Origin: Clostridia bacterium
GTDB lineage: Bacteria; Bacillota; Clostridia; TANB77; CAG-508
DNA length: 34,963 nt
Reading direction: 5' to 3'
Assembly: GCA_022795075.1 (NCBI GenBank)
Contig: JAAWGB010000018.1
Span: forward strand, 1 to 34,963
The notes under the pieces were generated by a model. That model searched no databases. It was given only the letters and a program-made list of their open reading frames with translations, and was not told the DNA's origin. Shown in pieces: positions 20,164 through 29,023 of the stretch. Both the position numbers and the translations under genes were made by a program. Numbering within the stretch: the stretch's first letter is position 1; each line of letters begins with the position of its first letter.

Positions 20164-21066
20164 TTAATTTCCTGCTGTGTATTTCATTGCCCAATATCCT
20201 GTTAGTTGTTTTCCATCAAATTCGAACGCTTTTGGTATTTGATAACCTATCCCTGTTTGTGTGGAAGTAGCATCAATAAATCTAACTTCTGTTCTTCCTT
20301 GTTCTGGCTGTTTTTGCTGGCTACTTGTTAGTTTAAATTCATATTTTGGTATCCATGTATAGTAGATTTGTTTCCCATTTGCCTCTACCATAATATTAGC
20401 CCATTTGCTATTTTTGTAATCATACCAATCCTTAGTTGGCTTTTTGTTAATCCAATTTCCTGGTGTTAGGTTGTCTTGTTCGTTTACTTCTAAATATCTA
20501 GTTCTTTCTACTATAAAGCCGTTCATCTAATTTAGGTGTACACAAGTACACGCCATTTACCAATCATAGTCTCCATTTCTAATTTCAATACTTTCTAGTT
20601 CTTCCATTTCTAGTATTTTAATTCCTAATTCTTTACACCATTGTTCTTGTTTTTTATTATTTGGTATTTTTGGATTAGAAGCATAACAAATTTCTCCTTT
20701 ATAAACAACCACATAGTCTTTTGCCTCTTTTTTTATGTTTTCTATTATATCATTTATAGAAATGGTTACATCATTTTCTTCAATATCCAATATTATACCT
20801 TGTTCAATTGCATTTTTTAATGGTTCTCCTGAATTAATGGGATATGTATCTGTAGTCATATCTTCCATAATTCTCCATGAAACATATAGATTTACTTTTT
20901 CTCTATATTCCCCCATGTTATTTTTGAATTTAGCTTCCTCTGCTTTGGCTAATAATCCATCTTCTCCCATTATCATGCCAATTCCTATTCCTGCTAGTAT
21001 TAATAATACAATTATAGTAATAATCAATGCAATTAATGTGATTCCTTTTTCTTTGCTACTCTTCAT
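20164..21066 (-). pseudogene. Prepilin-like protein split by two compensating indels (ORFs 20557..21066 and 20164..20526)
   Basis: N-terminal KEKG|ITLIALIITIIVLLILAGIGIGM. The intervening 30 nt read VNGVYLCTPKLDE in a shifted frame, then return to the original frame for GFIVERTRYLEVNEQDNLTPGNWINKKP. Confidence 0.7.
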
Positions 21067-21108
21067 CTATTTCTCCCTATTTATGATTTCCAAAATTGAA
21101 ATTTCTTT

Positions 21109-21771
21109 TTATATTCCTTTACCACATACTGCTACACCTCTACTGTAATATTCTTGACTATAATATTGGGTCGTGTAGCCAAAAATACCACTTATACCAC
21201 GAACAAGAATTGGCTCATTTGCGACAACCAAACTACCTGGTGTTGCTAAATGCCAACCACGACATCCTGGATTTATATCTGTAGCATTTCCCAAAGCATC
21301 TCCTGCTTTTGCTAATCTATCCCCATAAGCATCATAATATTTTGCATTTATTTTTGTGAAATATCTACTTTCATATACTCCTGCTACCATTTCTCGATGT
21401 GCTGTATTTAACATTACACCTGTTTTATTTCCTGTTGTTGATGTAATAGCATTATCATTGCTTGGATTTCCATATCCTGATGCAGAAAGAATCGCTATAG
21501 CTCCATATTCTGTACTCCTCATCATGTGTACATCAATATTATTACTTCCACTAGAAGCTGTTAAGTCATCATTTAATGTTTCTGAAAGTCCCATACCTTG
21601 TCCACTTTGTTCCATTTCTCTGAATTCTCTTGCCCAAGTTTCACCTGTTTTAATATCTTTATATTGTGTATTAGGATTTGCTTGTAAAGCTGCTTCTACG
21701 GTGCTAAAACTACTTACTATTGTTATAATTGTTGTAATCATAACAAAACTTACTATTTTTAATTTTTTCAT
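21109..21771 (-). CDS. Secreted protein with Sec-type signal peptide
   Basis: MKKLKIVSFVMITTIITIVSSFSTVEA signal; MRSTEYGAIAILSASGYG..STTGNKTGV module. Confidence 0.65.
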   Translation of the reverse strand: MKKLKIVSFVMITTIITIVSSFSTVEAALQANPNTQYKDIKTGETWAREFREMEQSGQGMGLSETLNDDLTASSGSNNIDVHMMRSTEYGAIAILSASGYGNPSNDNAITSTTGNKTGVMLNTAHREMVAGVYESRYFTKINAKYYDAYGDRLAKAGDALGNATDINPGCRGWHLATPGSLVVANEPILVRGISGIFGYTTQYYSQEYYSRGVAVCGKGI

Positions 21772-21800
21772 ATTTTCTTCACCTTTCTTTTTTTATTCTT

Positions 21801-21829
21801 ATTTTATTGATAAGTAAAAATTATGTCAA
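21801..21829 (-). promoter_or_regulatory. Promoter P3 (TTGACA-N17-TAAAAT) of the 21771-to-20164 operon
   Basis: -35 at 21824-21829, -10 at 21801-21806. Confidence 0.75.
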
Positions 21830-21885
21830 TAATTTATAGTCTGATTGCTTTAATTTTAGGTTACAGTTCACTAAAAATAAATTAG

Positions 21886-22049
21886 ATGATTCAAAGACAA
21901 CAATACTATTCTGAATATGAAAATGGAAGAAGAACTCTTCCCCTTCAACACTTAATAACATTAGCCAATATTACAATACTTCAATAGATTATTTAGTTGG
22001 ATTATCCAACGAAAAACATGTAAAAAAAAACAAGTTCGCACTTATTTAA
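21886..22049 (+). pseudogene. 3' remnant of an XRE-family HTH regulator
   Basis: QQYYSEYENGRRTLPLQHLITLAN(frameshift)YYNTSIDYLVGLSNEKH matches the C-terminal half of Cro/CI-type HTH domains; the 5' half is missing. Confidence 0.65.
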
Positions 22050-22070
22050 AAAAGGGAAACTTGTTTTTTA
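22022..22070 (-). terminator. Terminator downstream of spoVT
   Basis: AAAAAACAAGTT...AACTTGTTTTTT inverted repeat. Confidence 0.7.
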
Positions 22071-22075
22071 TATAA

Positions 22076-22630
22076 CTATATATCCATTTGACTACCTAAA
22101 AATGTTGCTGCTGATTGAGCAACTTTTTTCTCAACATCATTCATTTTACCATTTGGCTCTTTTGACATTAATATAACTGTACCTATTGTATCTCCATTAG
22201 AAACAATAGGATATACTATTTGTGCATTATTTTTTCTTTCTTGCGTATCATTTTTAGTAATTGGTATTGCCACATTACTATTTTCTGTACTGGTATAAAT
22301 TTCTTTATCTTCCATCAATTGTTCTAATTGTGTACTAATATCTTGTTCTAAAAATTCTTTTTTAGAACCTCCTGATACTGCTATAATAGTGTCTTTATCT
22401 GTTATACATGCAATGTGACCAGTTGTTTTAGATAAAGTTTCTGCATAACCTGCAGCAAATTCTGAAAGCTCACCAATTGGAGAATATTTTTTTAAGATTA
22501 CTTGCCCTTCTCTATCTGTAAATATCTCTAATGGATCCCCTTCTTTAATTCTTAATGTTTTTCTTATTTCTTTTGGAATAACTACTCTTCCTAAATCATC
22601 TATTCTTCTTACAACTCCAGTTGCTTTCAT
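22076..22630 (-). CDS. spoVT: Stage V sporulation protein T-like AbrB-family regulator
   Basis: MKATGVVRRIDDLGRVVIPKEIRKTLRIKEGDPLEIF plus C-terminal GAF-like domain; start reset to 22630 with RBS gaggagg. Confidence 0.92.
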   Translation of the reverse strand: MKATGVVRRIDDLGRVVIPKEIRKTLRIKEGDPLEIFTDREGQVILKKYSPIGELSEFAAGYAETLSKTTGHIACITDKDTIIAVSGGSKKEFLEQDISTQLEQLMEDKEIYTSTENSNVAIPITKNDTQERKNNAQIVYPIVSNGDTIGTVILMSKEPNGKMNDVEKKVAQSAATFLGSQMDI

Positions 22631-22711
22631 ATTTTTCCTCCTCGTCATAATTTTGTTTATAATTTTATTATGACAATTTAGGAAAAAATTATACATCAAA
22701 ATTTCAAAAAG

Positions 22712-24706
22712 TTAATTCTCTTCTTCTATTTCTATTGTTTTATCCTCTTTCTTTGGTAAAAACGTAATTCTATATTTATCCAATATATACCCCATATCTT
22801 TTGAAAACTCTTTTAACATAACAATCTTAATCGTTGGATCTTTTCCTTTTAAGTAATCATCAATTATTTGTTTTAGTTGCTTAATATTTTTCATTTCTGG
22901 CTCAATTTGTTTTGGGTAACGATTAGCCCTGTCAATTAACTTTTCTTTTATTAGTACAATATCTTCATTACTAGCACAAGAAATTCTTTGGAACAATTGG
23001 AAAGGATCATAATATTTAAAAATAGGTAGACTCATACATTCTTTATCAAACTTCTCATAAAATTGTTCCATTTTCATTGGAATACACTTCATAATTTCTT
23101 CTGCCTTTTCTTTATACATCTTATCTAACAATTGATCATTTAGCATATTAAAGTGTTTCAAAATATCTGCCATATCTTCTTCTACTTCTTCAATTGCAAT
23201 TTTTCCTAGTTCTTCTTTTGGATTTGGACAATATTCAGAAGATAAAGACGCAATATTCATACCATTAAAAAACGAACTTCTTAGATTTTTTAAGTCATAT
23301 TCAATTAATCCTTTTCTTGAAAAATAACTAAAATAAGCAAATAATTTTACCGTATCAATTAAACTTAATTTTCCTTCTTTCACATCTCCCATTACTTCTT
23401 CTATAATGGTGTCAAATTGATCATCTGATATTTTCCAATATTCTTCTGTTAATAATCTCTTGTATCCTGGTAAGTTTTCTGTGTCTACTGTATTTCTAAT
23501 TGTTTCCATGTTTTCTTTAAATAATTTCATATCAAAAATACGGGTTCGAATGTAATATTCTATAAATTTAAAGAAACGATATTCCGATTTAAAATTATAA
23601 TAATAATTGTTATCAAATTCTTTAATATAGAATTGTCTATTATCCATTAAGATTCTAGAAGATACCAAAATAGATTTATATTCTTCATTATCTTTAATGT
23701 TAATAAATTTATCTTTTGTAATTTTTCCAGCTTTAATTTCAAAAGAAATAGCTATGGTAAATATCAACATCGTTTGCATAACTCTATGGTTAGTATTGGG
23801 ATAAGATTTATTTACCATCTCATAGATTTTTTTAAAGTCATTTAAAGCATGTTTCAAAATTCTTAAATTTCTTGTTCCACTCTTATGAAAAGTCGATATA
23901 ATCAATCCTGTATTTTCCCTTAAAAATCGAATTAATTCTGGATTATTTTCATAACGCATCAAAATTCCATTTATAATATAGTCAAATTTAGGAGCATATT
24001 CAAAAGTTTCACCTATCAATTTTTCTTTAATTCTCTCATAATCATTGGCTTTATCAAAAACATGTTCAATTTTATCTTGAATTTTCTCTACCATTGGCTT
24101 GTCTGATTTGTTTAGTTCATCTTGTTTATCTAATAAATAAGTTGCAATAAAAGTTTTCATTTCAAGATTGGAACTTTTTAATTTAGTAGAAAGCTCTTTT
24201 TCATTACAAATAATAATGGTTTTAATATGATCATGTTCTACAAAATTATTGATATATCCTAGTATATCTATAACATCTACATTGGCTCTTTCTAGGTCAT
24301 CAAAACATAGTACTTTATCATCTGTAGAAAAGAATTCGCCATAATCTACTCTATCTCCATTTTGCGTAACACCAAAAAAATTCGCCATATCAATTCCTGT
24401 TTTGGCATACTCTGGAATGGCAGTTTGACCATTGGCATCCATAAATTTTCTTAAATTCTTGTCCATCAATTGTGTTGTTTCAATAAATATTTTTTTGCTG
24501 ATTTCCTCTAAATTTGAAATTCCATACAAAGACATATAAATGGTAGTATATCTTTTTCCATTTAGTTGCAAAGATTCAATTTTTTTTCTAATTTTATTAT
24601 TCCAAAAATGGGTCTTTCCAGAACCCCATTCTCCATTAATCATAATCGCATAATCTGTATAATCTGATCTTACATAGTCTAATATGCTTTCTACTAAATC
24701 TTCCAT
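22712..24706 (-). CDS. KAP-type P-loop NTPase
   Basis: Walker A INGEWGSGKTHFW, Walker B KVLCFDDLERA, 664 aa, no obvious TM segments. Confidence 0.75.
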   Translation of the reverse strand: MEDLVESILDYVRSDYTDYAIMINGEWGSGKTHFWNNKIRKKIESLQLNGKRYTTIYMSLYGISNLEEISKKIFIETTQLMDKNLRKFMDANGQTAIPEYAKTGIDMANFFGVTQNGDRVDYGEFFSTDDKVLCFDDLERANVDVIDILGYINNFVEHDHIKTIIICNEKELSTKLKSSNLEMKTFIATYLLDKQDELNKSDKPMVEKIQDKIEHVFDKANDYERIKEKLIGETFEYAPKFDYIINGILMRYENNPELIRFLRENTGLIISTFHKSGTRNLRILKHALNDFKKIYEMVNKSYPNTNHRVMQTMLIFTIAISFEIKAGKITKDKFINIKDNEEYKSILVSSRILMDNRQFYIKEFDNNYYYNFKSEYRFFKFIEYYIRTRIFDMKLFKENMETIRNTVDTENLPGYKRLLTEEYWKISDDQFDTIIEEVMGDVKEGKLSLIDTVKLFAYFSYFSRKGLIEYDLKNLRSSFFNGMNIASLSSEYCPNPKEELGKIAIEEVEEDMADILKHFNMLNDQLLDKMYKEKAEEIMKCIPMKMEQFYEKFDKECMSLPIFKYYDPFQLFQRISCASNEDIVLIKEKLIDRANRYPKQIEPEMKNIKQLKQIIDDYLKGKDPTIKIVMLKEFSKDMGYILDKYRITFLPKKEDKTIEIEEEN

Positions 24707-24737
24707 TTGTTCCCTTCCTATCTAAATAATTTTTTGA

Positions 24738-24838
24738 ATGATTTTGGATATCTAAAAAAAATCATGATATTAGAATTTTTCTTCTAAGATAAAATAAGAA
24801 ATTCTTCATGATTTTTGGACTTTCGTCCCCAAAATCAT
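24738..24838. repeat. Long imperfect hairpin (about 100 nt)
   Basis: Nested stems ATGATTTTGG/CCAAAATCAT, AAAAATCATGA/TCATGATTTTT, AGAATTT/AAATTCT. Confidence 0.8.
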
Positions 24839-24841
24839 CCT

Positions 24842-25489
24842 CTAATCTTTTGCTAATGTTAAAACTCCTATTTGCTTAGGATTGGCTTGTTTTAAAGTTT
24901 TGCTACATTCATTAACCGTACTTCCTGTTGTATATATATCATCTATTAACAAAATTTTTTTATTTTCTAGTAATTTTGTTTTTTCTATTTTGTAAACACC
25001 TTGTATGTTTTTTTCTCTTTCTTCTTTATTTAATTTACTTTGTTCCACAATATTTTTGGTTTTGAAAAGGCATTGACTATTATAATCAATTCCTACTTTT
25101 TTTGCTATTTCTTTTCCAATTAGCTCACTTTGATTATAACCTCTTTCTTTTCTTCTTTTTTTACTAATGGGAACTGGTATAATTGTATCATAACATTTTA
25201 AGATTTTAAAGAATTTTTTGTTTTTTAATAAAAAATTTACAATTGTTAAATATAAATAAGATTTTTCATTAAATTTGTAATTGATAATTATTTTTCTTAT
25301 CATACCCTGATATTTAAAAATATATAAATGTTCTTTAAAATAATAATTACTATTTTGATTTTCTTCGATTTTAAATTCTGCTTGTTCTTCTAATTTCTTT
25401 TGACATTTGTTACATAAAAAATTGGATGTTAACTTTCCACATATTCCACAAATTGGTGGATAAATTAAATTGATTATTTGATTTAAAAT
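24842..25489 (-). CDS. comF: ComF-family phosphoribosyltransferase-like protein, 5' end uncertain (no ATG/GTG/TTG)
   Basis: PRT motif ILLIDDIYTTGSTVNEC. The frame continues upstream of the listed ATG through INLIYPPICGICGKLTSNFLCNKCQKKLEEQ (zinc-finger-like). Confidence 0.75.
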   Translation of the reverse strand: MLNQIINLIYPPICGICGKLTSNFLCNKCQKKLEEQAEFKIEENQNSNYYFKEHLYIFKYQGMIRKIIINYKFNEKSYLYLTIVNFLLKNKKFFKILKCYDTIIPVPISKKRRKERGYNQSELIGKEIAKKVGIDYNSQCLFKTKNIVEQSKLNKEEREKNIQGVYKIEKTKLLENKKILLIDDIYTTGSTVNECSKTLKQANPKQIGVLTLAKD

Positions 25490-25552
25490 TTTATTTCTCC
25501 TTTTCTTTTTATTAGGAATCTCAATAACATGCTTATCAATCAGTATAATTTT

Positions 25553-25722
25553 TGTTACCGTTCACTAACTTGATTTATTATAAAAAATATATAAACTTTT
25601 CGATTAAAATAATAGGTCAGTAAACTGTAACAATTTTTAATTCTTTTCGTTACAGTTCACTACTAGCACCATTCAAACTTACAAAAGACAACAATAACAA
25701 TATTTATTTTCAGCAAACTGTA
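25553..25722. repeat. Two short inverted-repeat elements related to the 18366-18612 element
   Basis: GTTACCGTTCACTaac...agtaaACTGTAAC, then GTTACAGTTCACTACTAGCACCATTCAAACTTACAAAAGAC.AACAATAACAATATTTATT...gcaaACTGTAAC. Confidence 0.8.
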
Positions 25723-25863
25723 ACTTCTTTTCTCTTCAATATTTTTCATACTTTGAGTTTATAGTTATCTTCTACTATTCTAAATGATAGAAATTACAAT
25801 ATTACCATTTTGATTGAATGGTAACATTACAAAATAAAATATTATCTTAGTTACCAATCATCA

Positions 25864-28102
25864 TTATTTTGTTTCTTTTATGACTTTCATTTTATAATCT
25901 AATCCTGTATTTCGCTTTTTTACTTCTACATTTTGAATCATATAATCTACTACATTTTCAAATCCCACCATGACTAATAATTTTTTGGCTCTTGTTATTC
26001 CTGTGTAAAGCAAGTTTCTAGTTATTAACATTGGTGAAGCTGGTGGAATAACCATAATTACTACATCAAATTCACTTCCGTTGGGATTTATGAATAGTTA
26101 TGGCATAACTATGCTCAATTTGGTCCAAATCTGAAAATTGGTACCATGCTATTTTTTCATCATCAAATTTTATTTCAACTTTCTTTTCTTTTTCATTAAT
26201 CTTTGTTATTGTCCCTATTTCTCCATTAAAAACTCCGCTTCCCATTTCTTTTTTAGTAGAGATTTGTTTTTCCCAATAGATGTCATAATTATTTTTAATT
26301 TGCATAACTCTATCGCCTGCCCTAAAAACAGCACCCATACTAGCTTTTTCCGATAAATCATGAATATTAGGGTTTAATTGTTGTTGCAAAGCTTTATTTA
26401 ATTCTTTTGTTCCCAATATTCCCTTTTTAGTTGGCGATAATACTTGTATATTTTGAAAAAAATCATAATCTCCATAATTTTTCAATCTTCCTGTACATAA
26501 AGAAATAACTTCTGCTAACATTTTTTCTTGATTGTTTCCTTTAATAAAGAAAAAATCTTCTTTTATTTTGTCTAAATTCTTTTCTTCTTCTTTTTTTAAA
26601 AATCCTTCTCCTTGATTGACTCTATGGGCATTTAATATAATCTTACTTTCAGCTGCTTGTCTAAAAATTTTGTCTAAATGAATGGTAGCAATTTGTTCTG
26701 AATGAATTAAATCCTTTAATACACTTCCTGGTCCAACAGATGCCAATTGATCTTCATCGCCAACTAATATTAGCTTGGTAGATGGATAAATACATTTTAA
26801 CAAATAGTTCATTAAAAACATATCTACCATTGACATCTCATCTACAATAATCAAATCTCCATCAATTGGTGCCCCCTCATAGTCTGAAACATTTTTGTAT
26901 AAACTATCTTCATCAAATTTTCCAATTTCTAATAATCGATGTAACGTAGATGCTTCTTTTCCTGTTGTTTCTGTCATTCTCTTTGCTGCTCTTCCTGTTG
27001 GTGCACAAAGAACTACTTTTTTTCCTTTTTGCTCATAAATTTCAATAATTGTTTTAATAATTGTCGTTTTTCCTGTTCCTGGTCCTCCTGTAATAATTGT
27101 TACATTATTATCATTGATTAATTTTATGGCTTCTTTTTGCTTTTCAGACAATTCTATACTTGAAGTTTCCTCTTCTTTTTTTAATTCCTTATCTATCTCC
27201 ATAATTTTTTTTACATTTTTAGCTTTTTGTAGTCTATCAATTCGAATGGCTATTTCCGCTTCTGTATGAAAAAAAGATTTTAGATAAATATAGTCTTCTC
27301 CTTCTCTGTCTTCAACTACAATCTCTTCTTTTACATTTAAATTAATTAAACCGTCTTCAACATTTTCACTAGTTACATCTAAAAGATCGATAACAAATTC
27401 CAATAAATTGGCTTTTAGTACACAAGTATGTCCATTATAGGTACTTCTAATTAAGCCATATTTAATACCACTTGTAACTCTTCTTTCATTATCATAATTA
27501 ATCCCTAAATCAAGTGCCATTTTATCTATTTGTTTAAAATCAACACCTTTAGCAATATCAATTAATATATAAGGATTAGCCTCAATTTGTTCAATAGCAT
27601 TTGTACCAAGTAAATCAAATACTTTTTTGGCATGTTCTGCACCAATTCCAAATCTCTCTAAAAAACCTACTATTTGCCAAACTTCCCAATTTTGTATAAA
27701 AGTCTCTGACATTTCTAAAGCTCTACTCTCTGAAATCCCCTTTACCTCTGCTAATCTCTTTGGCTCATATTTAAAAATATGAATGGTTTCATCTCCGAAT
27801 TTTTTGATAATTCTCTTGGCTATCATCTCTCCAATTCCCTTTATATTGCCATTTGCTAAATATCTTTCTAAAGCTCCTAAAGTTTGTGGCATCATCTTTT
27901 CAAAAGTATCAATTTTAAACTGTCTCCCATATTCCTTATGCTCCACAAACTTTCCAATTAATTTTAGACTATCACCTTCGTGTATGAATGGTAAATAACC
28001 TACTACTGTAGTAGTTTCTTCTTCTGTTTCAAAATCTGCTATTGTATAACTATTTATTTCATTTTTATAAATAATTCCTTGTACTTCTCCAGTAATTTCC
28101 AT
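25864..28102 (-). pseudogene. recD2: RecD2-type ATP-dependent DNA helicase, frameshifted near the C-terminus
   Basis: N-terminal HhH region, GGPGTGKTT Walker A. Frame breaks at HKSQ|RK*; the other frame continues GSEFDVVVIMVIPPASPMLITRNLLYTGITRAKKLLVMVG. Confidence 0.85.
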
Positions 28103-28304
28103 CTACTTTTTTATTTCTCCTTCTTAGTCTTGTCTATTACTATATTTTATACTATATCACAAATATCTGTTTTTCTCAATTAAATCACGAAAATTTCACA
28201 TTAAACTTTATTTTTTCATACACATATCACATTTTGATAAAAAAACTTTTTTAATAAAATCCATTCAAAAAAGTCCCTAAAAAGAAACTTTAAAGCATTA
28301 TTTT

Positions 28305-28655
28305 TTAACTTTCATCAACATTATCAATAATATCTTTACACTCTTTCCAAGTAGTAACCTTTAAACAATCATACTCCATTTCCATTTTTTTGGCAATTTC
28401 CTTAGTCCTATCCGTTGACTTTAAATCTGCTACAATAATATTTTTCAAATAATCCTCTTTTCCATACAATATCTTGAATAAACTTGACCTTAAAAACCCT
28501 TCCACTTTTTCCTCTTGATTTTTCACTGCTATAATCAAATAAATCCCATCTGACTGAAGGTTTGTATATGTAAATAAATTAACAATTGTCTTTATAATTT
28601 CAAAAAAACCATAAATGGCAAGTGTCCAAAAAATGGTATTTAAGATAAACTCCAT
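28305..28655 (-). CDS. Small membrane-anchored protein of unknown function (116 aa)
   Basis: N-terminal TM; C-terminal IIVADLKSTDRTKEIAKKME resembles a glycosyltransferase-2-like segment. Confidence 0.5.
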   Translation of the reverse strand: MEFILNTIFWTLAIYGFFEIIKTIVNLFTYTNLQSDGIYLIIAVKNQEEKVEGFLRSSLFKILYGKEDYLKNIIVADLKSTDRTKEIAKKMEMEYDCLKVTTWKECKDIIDNVDES

Positions 28656-28710
28656 GACTTCTTAGCCTCCTCTATGGTCTTATTATATGTTTTTCTTATT
28701 AAATTGTGCG

Positions 28711-28952
28711 TGGTGTGTTTGGGGACAGGCACCAGTTACCCCTAAATGTGTTTTTGGGGACAGGTCTAAACTACTTAAAAATGATATAAACATGCTTTTT
28801 TAAAAATATCAAATTAGCTAAAGTTCTTTATTCGTACACAAAATAGAACCAAACGATAAGTTCGTATCTCTCCTCAATTACTCAAAAAGAGGGAAACAGA
28901 CTTGTCCCAAAAAACACATTTAGGGGTAACTGGTGCCTGTCCCCAAACACAC
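28711..28952. repeat. 242-bp inverted-repeat element with about 52-bp termini made of the GTGCCTGTCCCC repeat
   Basis: 28711-28762 and 28901-28952 are near-perfect reverse complements. Confidence 0.88.
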
Positions 28953-28967
28953 CCCAACACATCCAAA

Positions 28968-29001
28968 CAAAAAAAGCCACCATGTTGTTTGGTGGATTTT
29001 T
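28968..29001 (-). terminator. Intrinsic terminator of the rplQ operon
   Basis: Minus strand CCACC-loop-GGTGG followed by a T-run. Confidence 0.85.
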
Positions 29002-29023
29002 TCTTGTTTATAATATTTGAGAT

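Noticed and set aside
20164-21771. Diversity-generating retroelement variable protein
   Set aside because: No reverse transcriptase, template repeat or adenine-biased variable repeat pair was seen.
26060-26110. Programmed frameshift in recD2
   Set aside because: No slippery heptamer or obvious stimulatory structure at CAACGGAAG; an indel explains it better.
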